Positions 47,736 to 59,523 of a DNA stretch of 64,000 nt are shown piece after piece. Both the position numbers and the translations under genes were made by a program. The stretch lies in the NCBI RefSeq assembly GCF_021155765.1, contig NC_060108.1, positions 27,144,025 to 27,208,024 on the forward strand. Direction: 5' to 3'. The notes below the pieces were generated by a model, which made no database searches, was not told the DNA's origin, and was given only the letters and a program-made list of their open reading frames with translations. Positions within the stretch are counted from its first letter, which is position 1. Each line of letters begins with the position of its first letter. Source of the DNA: Diprion similis (Eukaryota > Arthropoda > Insecta > Hymenoptera > Diprionidae).

Positions 47736-49051
47736 ACTGTCGTAATGTCTGGATGAGTTTGTGTGTCGCAAAATGTTTTGAAATTTCCTTTACGTAATCG
47801 CAGACAACCGGTCGACGTATCGTGCATAGGTTAGTAGGGTTATGCATCGCATCGCCTAACTTAAGCCCCGCTTATTACCTACGGTACGACCAGAGTGTGT
47901 CCCTCGCGCGATAATACCGTAATAATACCGAGAAACGTGACGATTCCTTATTCTATCACCGTTCCCTCGATTTCCTTTCGAAAATTCTTTCTTCGCATTT
48001 TCCTACTCTTTCCCCCTATTTCTACCCTCGCCGAAATCGGCAACCCTTCTTCTCTCGTTCCACTGTGGGAGGCAAACTTGACATAGTCGACTTCCCCGAT
48101 CCTCCAGCAACGTACAAATAAATCACCCTTAAGAAAAATACGTACGCCTATTATACATATATATATTTGCCAAATTTTCGGTATCTTCTTAAGATCACAG
48201 AAACGTTTTACTATTTTCACCTAGACACCTGCGTCCCGAGTATCGCGTAACCCCTCATCCTCATCCTCCTTGCTACTTCGACTTCTCGATTAATTGCACG
48301 TCTATTCTATCGCCCCCCTCTCCCCCCATCTTTTCAAACTCTCGTCAACCCTTTTGTAACCTTTTTCACATCTGGATTTATCAGGAAGTGTGAATGCGGC
48401 CGCGTGCGTGTGTGTGTGTCTGTGTGTCTGCATGCGTGTGTTGTTGTTGTTTTGTTGTTGTCGTTTGTTATTACTCGGCGAGGTCCAGCGGCCGGATGTT
48501 CGAGGTATGAGTGCGTGTGTCTTGTGAGTATTTCCGTATGAATATCGAGTGTCTGAACGAGCTTCTGATGTACGGAGGAAGTTGCGTGTGTGAAATTACG
48601 CGAGAGAGAAAGAAAATTTGCTTCGTCCTGCATCACGGCGGCAACGCTGACTGTCTGTCGGTGAGATGTGAGAAAAGGGAAAAGGAAAAATGGAAAAACA
48701 AACGGATGGACGAACAGTGAAGTGGTCGCGGGGTGATTTCGAACGGTCAAATCATCGATATTCATGCGACGAGGAGTTCGGAAGGTGCGTCGTGCGCGTC
48801 CTCGGCTTCGCCTTCACGGTCTACTAAGCTGTTTCTTGTTTCATCTGTAATTCCTCTGCACCAATGGTGAGTTTCACACGTACTATATATGTATATAGGT
48901 ATATAATTATATATATTTGTTAAATTAAATGTGTTATTTTTACCTGCTAATCGCTGTATATTGTTATCGAATTTACGCCGCTTCGACAATCATTCGATGA
49001 CGCATTCCCCGCTCCTCGACGATAAGAGAATTACTTTTTCTCTTTCATGCG
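47736..49051. other. Gene-poor region with simple repeats
   Basis: Nothing coding is recognised. It includes TG-rich and TTG-rich stretches near 48400-48470 and (TA)n near 48880-48915. The long minus-strand frame opposite 48334-48765 encodes low-complexity His/Thr repeats from the TG tracts and is not credible as a gene. Confidence 0.5.
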
Positions 49052-49282
49052 GATGAAGTTAGTCAGTCAGGTTATTGTAATAACGATGCATGTTTGACAA
49101 AAATCGATACTTTGTATATTTAGGAATGTCTGAGATTAAGGTTTTACAAACATTACAAACAAGATGTACTTTAAATTTGAAAAACCGACTCCTTGAGAGA
49201 CATCGTTTTTAAATCACCCAATAATGTTGTTTTTTTTTTTCTTAGCCTGATAGGTTTCGTTACGTTAACGTTACTAACTTCA
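49052..49282. mobile_element. Short MITE copy A (GAAGTTAGT / GTAACGTTA termini)
   Basis: The left end reads GATGAAGTTAGT, then TAACGATGCATGTTT. The right end is the inverse, GTTAACGTTACTAACTTC. It is one of three related elements within 1.4 kb, about 230 bp long and noncoding. Confidence 0.7.
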
Positions 49283-49405
49283 GCCTGATTTTCTTTCAGC
49301 CTTATCCAGATTTTCTCCTCTCCTTCTATTTTTCGTTTTGTCATTCAAGCTCGCGATCATTTCTCCTCATTTCTTAATTACCGACAACTTTCACACTTCC
49401 TCACA

Positions 49406-49431
49406 TCTCTCTCTCTCTCTCTCTCTCTCTC
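49406..49431. repeat. CT microsatellite
   Basis: (CT)n of about 13 units. Confidence 0.95.
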
Positions 49432-49950
49432 CTCACTTTGCGCGGTAATCCTGAGAGCGTGGGAGGAAGGGTGGTGGGTTTGTGTATTTTCTTAGGGGGC
49501 AGCGATTCGGTATACTTACCTGCGACTATCGAGAGTACGTGTTTATTTGATGTATCTCGAGTTTCGTTTAGTTTCGAGTGTCGTTAAAACGGCAAATAAA
49601 CTTTCTAATCCGTTGATATCGGTGTGCGGTGTGTAAAGATAAGGTGGGCACATCTTCGAGAGATATTCGCATGACGTAGGTACGTGTACGAATATAATTC
49701 TTCGAAGCGAGCCGAGGATTTACGGGAGGATCTAAACCACGTTGCATTATTTCCTCGACGTCGCGGCGACGACGGACTAAAAAACATTTCCCCGTATCCC
49801 GTATAAGTACTCGAAGTATGCGCAGCGAAGGTTCCCCTGCGCACTTTGAGACGATATTAAATTTTTTACACGAAAGACGGATCTCTGGTCTGCTTCTTAA
49901 AAACACATCTCTTCTTGAGGTTGCCAGGGGAGAAAACGGAATGACGAGAA

Positions 49951-50144
49951 TGACGTTAGTCGTACGTTACTGTAACGATGCATGTTCGTGATTTAGGATC
50001 GTCTGAAATGTGGTAAACCATGATAAACAAAACGTATACTAAGATATATTCTAAAAACGAACTCCTCGGAAGTCATTTGGAATACGAACAATGATGATTT
50101 TTATCTTGATGACGTATCGTCGTTAAGTTAACGTTACTAACTTC
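49951..50144. mobile_element. Short MITE copy B, same family
   Basis: Left end TGACGTTAGTCGTACGTTAC then TGTAACGATGCATGTT. Right end GTTAACGTTACTAACTTC, identical to copy A over that stretch. Same orientation as copy A; about 194 bp. Confidence 0.75.
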
Positions 50145-50251
50145 TTCAATTTATTAGACAACGTCAAATCCCATTACATTATACGTGATACAGTCATTAA
50201 ACATGTAAATTATTATTCATTCCGTATCTGGGGGAAACGCTTCGCAGAAAT

Positions 50252-50458
50252 GAGGCTGAAATTGGTAACGTTAACGGCACGATACATCCTGAGAAAAAAT
50301 TATTACTAGGCAATTTTAAGAGGAATTGTTCTTCGGAATAATCCGTGTGTACTTTGTTTATTTATTACGGTGTACTAAATATCGGAAAGTCACAAAGGTA
50401 CGAATCGGCGATTTTTGCTAAACATGCATCGTTATAGTAACGTTACCACAACTTCATC
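50252..50458. mobile_element. Short MITE copy C, same family, opposite orientation
   Basis: The right end (AAACATGCATCGTTATAGTA then ACGTTACCACAACTTCATC) is the reverse complement of the left end of copies A and B. Its own left end (GGTAACGTTAACGGCACGAT) mirrors it, which shows the terminal inverted repeats. About 207 bp. Confidence 0.75.
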
Positions 50459-51647
50459 CTCATCCGCAGAAGTTAACACGCACCTATTACATATCATTAT
50501 GTTACCTGTCGAATATACTTACGTAAAAAATGATAATTCAATCCACTTTTTAACAAAGGCTTTTAAATTCTCTCGTATACCTAAATTCAATCGAGATCAC
50601 GCAGTAATTCGTATTATAGTCCGCTGAACAACCGAAGACGATTCCGATTCGCAGAAAACCCGAAGGCTGCCCCAAGAGAATCACATGGCTCGCGTTTTGC
50701 AGATTTTCCATCCCCTAATCAAGCGTAACGACGTAGCTGCTAACTGTCTCATCAAATAACCCGCTCTTGATTCCTTTCTCGTTGTTCATCTTACCCTTCT
50801 TTTCTACACGTTTCCTCTCTTTCCTTTTCACATGATTTTACCCTTCGAGCTTCATTATCATTATATTTTACTGTGGATTGTTCGTACGCCGTAAATTGCC
50901 GTGTTGTATTATTTTACACTTCTTTAAGTGTTCATGAGTGAAACAAGCTCTCGCAAAGGCGGTTCGGTTATCCAAATTCTCGCAAATTTAATTCGTCAAA
51001 TTACGCGTATTGGGCAATCGACATCAATATCGACTAAATCCAGTATGTTTCTATATACACAGTTACAGAGGGGTATAGAATCGGTTCGCAATAGCAATAA
51101 TTACATCACAGGATTATATCTATAACGAACAATTGTATCCAATTCAGATATATCGTATTAGGGAAAGTTTTCAAGGGTAGCTGCACCTAAATTCTCATAA
51201 AGTATAAAACTCAATGCGGAAAAAACAAGTAGATAAAAAAAACACGTCGAGTGGATACATATTACCGTATAGAAGACCACAGAAGAATTATAACGGTGAA
51301 GTATCATTACGATTGAATGAACAGTCATGCTTATTGCTATCTTTGAAATCGTGCAACTCCCGCGAAATTCGTTTTTTCCTCTCTCGACGAAAAGCGTTTT
51401 TATTTAAAAAAACATACCTGAATGCATAATACATAATTTATATGTTTCTTGAGAAGGAACATATTACAACGTGCAGCTACCTATCCTTAAAATTTCTACG
51501 TCACGGCTGACAATGAGTCACACTACACGTAATCCACATTACAGATGTATGATTGTGTTTTCAACTATGCAAAGTTGGCAAATTCATTTCAACGCGTTAA
51601 TAATCGTCGGGGAGTGTGTGTGTGTGTGTGTATGTATCTTACGCGTG

Positions 51648-51655
51648 TGACGTCA
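51648..51655. promoter_or_regulatory. Full CRE palindrome TGACGTCA
   Basis: The surrounding 15-mer GTGTGACGTCATCGT is shared exactly with the site at 46287. Confidence 0.45.
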
Positions 51656-52341
51656 TCGTTATAATTTAGCAAGACTGTACATACACACGTGTGTATGAAT
51701 ACCTACATGTGCATGCAACGTGTGTATAATGTATAATGTATAATGTGTTATAAATAAAAACGTTATATACATGATAATCGTATATTTTCACACATCTGAT
51801 ATACAAACTGGGTAATTTTTTACGGTGTGGTTCACGTATGGCGGTCGGTCGGTGGTTTATCGTTATATATGTATACATATAGACGTATAGGTATCACGCA
51901 TGCCTAACAGCGAGATCGGAAAAAAGTTAAAGTCACTCGAAAAATCCTGATGCATCGGGTTCATTCACACCACGCCACTTACATCTGATATAATTCCGTC
52001 ATCCTCTGTCACCCGAAGTACGTACAAATCTTATTGTTAGCATCCTGTCTCTTGATCCGTCGTACGCGAAATCTCTCGGTGTATAGTATGCTATTTATAT
52101 ACACGTGTCATTGTGAGTTAGGCATATATATATATAGGTATATACACGCTTTTCGTATGCATATTCAAGATTCGTGTAAACGTGCGTCGCGGCGGCAGCT
52201 AACGATAAGTAGGTACACAACGTCGTTAGAGTAGGTCTTCTTCTTCACACCGCGTGTGTACGTGTAACGACACTCTGTATTGTTATAAGTGTATACATGG
52301 TTTTGCACGTATGTCGGACGTTCTCCGTCATTAACCCGCGA

Positions 52342-52349
52342 TGACGTCA
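52342..52349. promoter_or_regulatory. Full CRE palindrome TGACGTCA
   Basis: CGATGACGTCAAGC; the third full CRE within about 6 kb. Confidence 0.4.
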
Positions 52350-52529
52350 AGCTTTTCAACTCCGACGTAACACACATACAGCGAAACTATTCGCAACAAC
52401 GCAACGCACGATGCCGAGGTGCTTGCCCTACTCGCGTATTATACATATATACATGTATGTAGTATATATGCTTATCCTGTGTATTATACGCACATAGAGA
52501 GATAAAGAGATTCATTCCTTCTTTTTTCC

Positions 52530-52604
52530 TTCCTTCCTTTCTTCCTTCCTTCCTTCCTTCCTTATTTCTTTCCTTTCTCGTTCGTTCGTTCGTTCGTTCG
52601 TTCG
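52530..52604. repeat. TTCC array followed by GTTC array
   Basis: An imperfect (TTCC)n passes into (GTTC)n of about six units. Confidence 0.9.
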
Positions 52605-54142
52605 TCTACGTTTATCCATCAATCACACAAGCGGTGAAGGATGATGTCAAGTGTCTCTGGTTCGGATATCTTACGTGTATACTGTGCGAACCCATATGTA
52701 TATTTAATATAAATGTGTATACATATTACATATAGATATATGTCTGAAGACGGTACAGCTTATAACGCGAGAGAATTGAATACGATTTCACAATCATCGT
52801 CGTGAATTTATTGCAAAATGTATTTACCACGTGTGTGGTTTCTTCATCTGCAATGACCAGCCAATAATTATTATTATGCTTTACTTCACGCATTATTTGC
52901 GAGAATTCATTGTTTGTAATGTACCTATATATATTCTTATACATTTACGCGGGAATTTTCATCTTCTTATTTTTCTTACATTCCTCTTTCAAACGCAACA
53001 GGTCGTACTATGTGAAGGTTGTAAATACAAGAAAGAAAAAAAGAAGGGCATGAAAAAACAAAGCGTCACACATAACGATTTCGACTATGTGGGAGATTAG
53101 AATTAGAATCACTGCGTCCCGGAGGCGTGCGTAAATAGAAACGAGACTCAGTCGTCGTTTAATCAACCTCGGAAATCAAAAGTATCGTCATCTCTGTATA
53201 GACGTATATATATAGATATCTTTTATATCTATATCGATCATACATACACGTGCATGTCCAGCATTGCATACGCGACATACATTAAACATCGTACGTATCA
53301 TAAGACTAGCATTGTGTGATCCCACTTCGCATAATCCAACCTTTGTCGTCTTCTCGTTTTACGGTTTTACGATTTCGATTTCGTATTTTTCTTTTGAATA
53401 AAAACTTTTCATCACGATCCTCGTTCAATATCGTCATTCATTCTTCGCAGTGACTCACTTTGGTACACGATATATATTTATCTGTGTTATACGATGTTAC
53501 CGAGTTGGTGATGTTGTGGACGTAAAAAAAAAAAAGAAAAAAAAAAAGATAAAGAAAACAAAATACAGGGATTACAAAAATATGTGTCTAAGGAAAACAA
53601 ACACGTGGCCTTATACCTATACTTGCAGAGGATGGGCTACTTGGAAAGTGTCTTAAATATTATTTCAGAGCTGTTCGTGGAAAGACATACGTTGTCGTCA
53701 CTATAGCATAAGGAGAAAAGAAAAAGAAAAAAACAGCGAGTGCGATAACAACTGCATAGCCATACGCGTATCGCGTCGTTTGAAGAACGCGATAATAGCG
53801 GGAAACGCAACGACAACGGTCGGTTCAATTGTCTAATCTTGTCTAGTCCCAGGTTAGACTTTAGATAGGCTCTCATTTCAGGTCTGTGGGTGCTTATCCG
53901 GTAATAAAACTAAATTGGTGTAGATTATTTAATATCGGACCATTTAATTTTGAAGTCCAATAAAAAAGAGACGACTAAAACAATAATGGATTGTATAAGC
54001 TTCGTCGGTTTTTGAATATCAAATGACAAAGATGTATACTTGGATTTTAATATTCAATGTTCTCCAATCCTGTGCAGTTGCCAGAATGCACTCATGCTTG
54101 TATGTTTTATTCAGAAGATAAGAAGAGCGAAAGAATTAGGGT

Positions 54143-54170
54143 ACGTAATACGTAATACGTAATACGTAAA
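54143..54170. repeat. ACGTAAT heptamer repeat
   Basis: Four tandem units, the last one degenerate. Confidence 0.9.
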
Positions 54171-54282
54171 GTGGTTGAAGGAAGAGACGAGGTTACGTTA
54201 TTCGGATATATAGAAGCCACAACCTTGTCCTCGGCTAATTTTTCCGCTCGAGCACTATCCGATGTTTCCGGCTTCCCCCGCA

Positions 54283-54303
54283 GGCTGCTGCTGCTGCTGC
54301 TGC
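54283..54303. repeat. CTG trinucleotide run
   Basis: About six to seven CTG units. No supported reading frame contains it. Confidence 0.85.
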
Positions 54304-54550
54304 TTTTAATTAGTGAGTTTGTTAGCTACATCCTGCTTGACTCGAGGACTGGGTAGTTACGAAAGAAGAAGAAGAAAAAAAAGTTCACAGTGACGAGCCG
54401 CGTGTTGCAAGTAAACTAGTGTGAATACGAATACACGATGAGAGAGCTTCTTCTACCGGCGACACGTGAGAAAAGAAAATTGGAGAAATAGAATCCGTCT
54501 AGATGTTTAATCAGCCTATATATATGCATATAATAAACGGACATTATTGT

Positions 54551-54674
54551 ACATCTCCCGAAGTGGATTCTGACCGATTCAAGGCCACCGGTGTCGTCTG
54601 CTACCATCCATTTAACCTGCGTACCAGGCGACACCGGTGGCCTTGAATCGTTCAGAATCGATTTCGGACGGTGT
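54551..54674. repeat. Long hairpin: 50-bp arms, 24-nt loop
   Basis: The left arm 54551-54600 and right arm 54625-54674 pair at 43 of 50 positions; the inner 35 bp pair with only two mismatches (core GATTCAAGGCCACCGGTGTC). The size resembles a miRNA precursor or a small fold-back element. I recognise no known miRNA in either arm. Strand is undetermined. Confidence 0.75.
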
Positions 54675-55070
54675 ACACAGGTGTAACGTATAAGTTTTGA
54701 TGTAGCAGCAGTCATTCCAAAGACTACGCGGCTTCTATCTCCATACGACACGATGTGAAAGTGCATTAGCATGAAGTTTTTTCTCGAAATTAAATCCTTC
54801 CGCATCCAGGAAGCGGTGAGTTGAGCGGCAAGCGGCTTAAACAAGAAACGCGAAAAAGTCGCGAGGATTTGAAGTGTAGAAAAAAAAAATGCAATATTCT
54901 TGTCTGTATGTCCTCAGAGAAAGAGAGAGAGACAAAGAGAGAGAGGGTTTCTGGTCTCTTTGGCATAGGTCTTCATCCTTTCCTTCGATTTCATATAGGA
55001 TATGGATCATACCAGACTTTACTCAACCAGCCGGCAACCCTGTCGCGTCTTGGGCCCCTAGCTCTATCAT

Positions 55071-55081
55071 CCCCCCCCCCC
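55071..55081. repeat. Poly-C tract (11 C)
   Basis: A C run in a pyrimidine-rich segment. Confidence 0.95.
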
Positions 55082-56179
55082 TCCCTTCCTTCCACCATTC
55101 GACTGATGTTAGATAAGCTCAGGATGAAGATTTTCCAGCGCGGCTGGTTGGCGGAATCCTCGAAGTCCTGTCGGCGCTCCCTGATCAGCGACTGATCTGT
55201 TTGCAAAGTCCTTCCGAGCGAGAAGAGTAAAAATTTATCGACGATCTATCTCTTCGTCTATCCAGACCCTGAAGTTTAAAATTCAATTCTGAGACGCGTG
55301 CTAGCTAGAGAGTTTTCTATTTTCTTTTACGTATGACGATGCAGTGGATGGGGATCGTTGAAGAAGCGTGAAACTATATATATATATATATATATCACAC
55401 AATTTGTTGTTTTTAACTTTTCTTCTTTTTTTTTTCTTTCTCCAAATTCTCATTCAATCGTTAATTCAAAGTCGCCGTGAAGTCTACTATACGTACCTAC
55501 TCTATATTATGCTGCAGGAGGTTATAATTAGCTTGAATTACACAGTCAATGAAGCGTGCAATGTACTGGATCTGCAATGATGTATACATTTGAACCGTCT
55601 GGTAAACGTCTGCGGTTAAAGTTGTTGGAGAAGATCGACAAGGATCGCATAATTGGTGCGTGTGGAATTACTCTCCGCGATAACTTGCGGGAAAATAGAT
55701 TTCGATTTCTTCCGGGAACCATTCTTGTGGAAAACGTAACCTCTGCACGTATATAATCTACGTATCAGCAGCCAATAAAATGGCTATATTGAATAAATAA
55801 AACCGGGATCATAATTGAGGTATATTATAAACGCCGGAAATAGATATAAAAAATCGTAAAAATGATATTACCTATTTTATTTATAAAACCCTTTATGCTT
55901 ACATCCGCGTTGAAAGAATTCGAAGCTGAATTTATTTGTTTTTTAAGGGAAAAATTCAATCAGCCAATCGTCTTCGCTGTATCCAGGAAAAATCTCTTTG
56001 CTCGACGAGCGAGTATATTATTCTTTGTACTTCGCTAACGGCGTCTATTATTAGGCTAAGGTGTCTCCCTGTGTAACCGCGTCTATAACCGACACTCCCG
56101 GCCCATTCGGCGATATTGTAGGTGTACTGCCGAACAGGTATATAGACGTCGTACATCCCGGGGTCTAATTATACCTCGA

Positions 56180-56340
56180 GGAAGAGACGAGGAGACGGTG
56201 GTGGTGGTGGAGTTGGCACGGCGTCGCGGCGCGTCACGTCGCGGCGTCGAACCTCCTTCACTTCCCGACTCGATCTAGTCGAGCCAGCTATCCAAGGAAC
56301 CGCACAACACCTGTCGGTTCGTCCACCTCGCCTCGCTTTT
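56180..56340. promoter_or_regulatory. CpG-rich island, promoter-like
   Basis: It holds GGTGGTGGTGGAG and then GGCACGGCGTCGCGGCGCGT, in AT-rich surroundings. This suggests a promoter or first exon, but no coding exon is linked to it. Confidence 0.3.
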
Positions 56341-58477
56341 CCCTATAACCTGCGCCCAACAAGTGGCAGCGACGTTTAACTTGCGCGAGAGTCTAGCTGC
56401 TCCCTTCATTACCCTTTGGACATGCACGCCGATCGATCCACGATCGTCGTATGATACATATATATATATATATATACTGCACCTACCCCTGTTGTGTCCT
56501 TCTTCTCTTCCCCCCTCTCAGTCCAAACGATCATGCGATCGGGAGGGACGAATTTCACCCTATAGAGGGAAAGAAAAAGGAAAATTTACGACATTCTAGA
56601 CGTCGGCATGCGGCGGTAACGTTCTTATCCAGGTCTATGCTAATCGGCGTTACTGTCATGTGAACGAACGCTGCACGCGAACAAACAGGGGCGGAACTCG
56701 TTGATCGAACTCGCTTGCCGTATTATGGTAGAAATTAAAAAGGGAAAATTAAACTCATTCCACGGAGTAAAGCGAGCCGAACTAATGAGATGAAATTTGA
56801 GAACCTCGACTTTTTTCGTGCCTGCAATCTGTGAGTATATATATATATATATATGATAATATAAACACCGAAACGTATTCAAGCATGCGTAATATAAATT
56901 TATACCCGTTGTTGATCATTCGTCAATAACTTTCCTGCATGGGTATAATATGTCTCATAACGCACGCAAGCACGCATGCACGCACGTGCGTGTATGTAAT
57001 ATATCATACAGTTGTATCGTTGGTGTACCCTTCTGGGGATGTGTGGAGAGCAGATAACGCATACTGCATAGTCACGCATAGCGAAGGAAGTTTAATCTTT
57101 ACGGAGAATTCGTTTGCTCGTTGTGTGTAACTCGTGGCAGTGTTTACAGATTCCTTATCTTGTATACTCCTTATCAAATGAAAATATATATTATACTCAC
57201 AACTTATACGTGGACGTTTAATATTATATATGTATATATGTATTGTATGTATACATGACACACACACACACATTATATGGGTATAGTTCATAGGTATACT
57301 TATATTCACTCGATGCAGTTGACAAATATCGGCCGTTCTATATATAATGAAACGATGCAGAATTTAATTGATAAGATTGAGAGGAATATTTTTAACAATT
57401 TTCTTTTTTCTTTTTATTCTAAATGCACGATAAAATCAGTTCAATCGATTGTTGGAGTCTGTGATTTACGTCCATTGCATTGTTCGTGGAAGACGTTCAC
57501 TCACTCGTATATTAACCTTAAATTTTGCAGACAAAGCAAGGGTGTGTATACTTTGGATCATGTATGTATATTGTATTTACACATTTTGAGTGTTAACTGC
57601 GTGCAACCGACGTTCCAAACAGTTGAACCACAAATTGACCGACCGCCGGGTTCAACCTACCCTACCTGCCGCGGTTAAACTTTTGAATACCGAAGTGGCA
57701 GGCTCTCGTGTGTTTGAAACGTGTTTAACGCCGCGGTTTTCCAGGCGGACGGAGGTCTTTCCGTCCGTGAAACGTCCGGCATTTCATCGTTTGCATAAAT
57801 CTATACCGGTCGGCTATACGAGGGGTTGATCGTGCTGCAGGTTTCCGGCCGCAATGCTGTTGTATACAGACCCGACAATCAAAATTTAAAGACAATTCGA
57901 ATCGAATCGAATGCGGAGCCTACAACGTGCGGGAGTACCGCTCCCTTTATTTATTTGGTGAAATTTTCGGTCGAATGAAAATGCGAACCGCGAAATCTGT
58001 GACCACGTTGATGTTGGCAAGGTTGTCGTATAACGGATTCATGCCGAGGAAAAATCTTTACTTCGCGGTTTTCGAATTGTTTGAAATTAGGCAAACAGTC
58101 ATAAAAGAAAACGTCTCGTATACATTTGTTCCTTCAAAGTTGTTGATGTGTAAAAATAAGAAAACGGCGATTTTTTTGCAAAATTATTCATTACGATAAC
58201 GTTACTAATTTTAATCTCGTGAAACCTGGTCATCTCTGCGTTATTCGGAAAATCAGTGACGGACAAGCCTGTCATATAAAAAATGAATCGGGATTTTTGG
58301 AGTTCGATCGATCTTTGAAAGTGCGGTAATTGACCCAGTACTGCTACCACCGAAGAAGTTTCAAGAGTAGGTATCGAACCGGCGTGCAATTCAACTTCCG
58401 TGCTCACCGTATGCCCTGAATGCATATATGTATAATAATGCCTGTAATAATTGTGCAAACACGCGCGAGGCGATAAA

Positions 58478-58897
58478 ATGCCGCAAGACGATAAAATAAA
58501 AACGTTTGTTCACATTCCCTGGGAGATGTGCACGGTGTGGGGGCGAAGGTGTGCCGGGCACTCGATCCGTTCCCTGCTTATCGTTGGCTGCAGGAAGTAC
58601 AAACCGCCATCTCGCCCCTTTTTCAACCCTTGCGGGGGTGTGCAACCGACTCTTAGGGGCGTAAGGTCAGTCGATCCAAATGCTGACTTCGCGTGTCCGG
58701 ATAGTTCGTACTTGCAGCAGAGCCCGGTTTCCTGGGAGGCTGGTGTACACAGGATTAGTAGACAATTTTTCTTGCCCTCGTATGTCTGGGACATGTATAA
58801 TACTTTTGCTGTATTGAACGTAACTGCTCAACAAAACGTTTACGCTGAATATTGGTATACACATATATATGCATGTGTATACACTAGGGTGGCGTAA
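58478..58897 (+). CDS. Unrecognised 139-residue ORF ending in a MITE
   Basis: An ATG-started frame open for 139 codons (fragments: MPQDDKIKTFVHIPWEMCTV, CRKYKPPSRPFFNPCGG, ISRQFFLPSYVWDMYNTF). The body lies in locally GC-richer DNA. The last codons come from a TA/TG repeat, and the stop TAA comes from the terminal repeat of the MITE that starts at 58887. No family, signal peptide or membrane span is recognised. A 94-codon minus-strand frame overlaps it, so the openness may simply reflect composition. Confidence 0.2.
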   Translation: MPQDDKIKTFVHIPWEMCTVWGRRCAGHSIRSLLIVGCRKYKPPSRPFFNPCGGVQPTLRGVRSVDPNADFACPDSSYLQQSPVSWEAGVHRISRQFFLPSYVWDMYNTFAVLNVTAQQNVYAEYWYTHIYACVYTRVA

Positions 58898-59497
58898 AAA
58901 AATCGACTATTTTTTTTTTCGAGTCTCGTGTTACAAAATGTTAGTTTTTGATGTTTTAAGAGCCCGCTCCGAAGGACAGTTGAAAAAAAAAATTTTCAGA
59001 CGTAGCTCCACATTTTTTAAAACGTCAGAAATCGTCAAAAATCGATTTTTTTTTTTTAATTTTTTCTCGTTACGGTATAATTTTATAGACAAAAAAAAAA
59101 AAAAAAAAGTTTCCGAAAGTTTCAGTTCAAAATTTGAATTTTGAAAGGTCGCTCATAATTTTTTTTCAATTTTTTCGTGCATTTCTTTAGATCTTTTCGA
59201 GCGACCTTTTAATATTCATATTAAAAATTTCATAAATTTTTTTTCTTCAATTTAGTAAGAAAGAATCGATAACAATACACCACGACATGAATAAAAAATC
59301 AAACAAAATACTGAAAATATAATTTTTTTAATTTAATTTCTTGACGATTTCTGACATTTTAAAAAATTTGGAGTGACTTCTTAAAATTTTTTTTTTTGAG
59401 CTGTCCTTTAGAGTGGGCTCTTAAAACATCAAAAACTAACATTTTGTCACACGAGACTCAAAAAAAAAAAAGAATAGTCGGTTTTATTGCGCCACCC
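58887..59497. mobile_element. Fold-back MITE with GGGTGGCG termini and TA flanks
   Basis: Inverted termini GGGTGGCGTAAAAAAATCGA (left) and the complement of TCGGTTTTATTGCGCCACCC (right) are flanked by TA on both sides. This fits a Tc1/mariner-type TA target duplication. The arms pair over at least 150 bp (for example AACATTTTGTNACACGAGACTC with its inverse; the GTTTTTGATGTTTTAAGAGC block). A nested inner palindrome GGTCGCTC/GAGCGACC sits near the centre. It is 611 bp, AT-rich and noncoding. Confidence 0.85.
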
Positions 59498-59500
59498 TAA

Positions 59501-59523
59501 TACACACACACACACACACACAC
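59501..59523. repeat. CA microsatellite
   Basis: (CA)n directly adjoining the right end of the MITE. Confidence 0.95.

Larger units (their letters stand above)
50459..54550. other. Gene-poor region with simple repeats
   Basis: No coding exon is recognised. It contains TG and TA repeats, the TTCC/GTTC arrays (52530-52604), a heptamer repeat (54143-54170), a CTG run (about 54283-54303) and two full CRE palindromes (51648-51655, 52342-52349). Confidence 0.5.
54675..58477. other. Gene-poor region
   Basis: No gene is recognised. It includes a GA-rich stretch near 54917-54945, a C tract (55071-55081), (TA)n runs near 55376, 56457 and 56835, and a CpG-rich island at about 56180-56340 (listed separately). 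Open frames are short and overlap on both strands. Confidence 0.5.

Noticed and set aside
48334..48765. A 143-codon minus-strand frame.
   Set aside because: Its His/Thr-rich product comes from TG and TTG repeats on the opposite strand. There is no codon structure or homology.
49568..49906. A 112-codon minus-strand frame.
   Set aside because: Basic, Arg-rich product with no recognised motif, overlapped by another frame on the same strand. No splice context.
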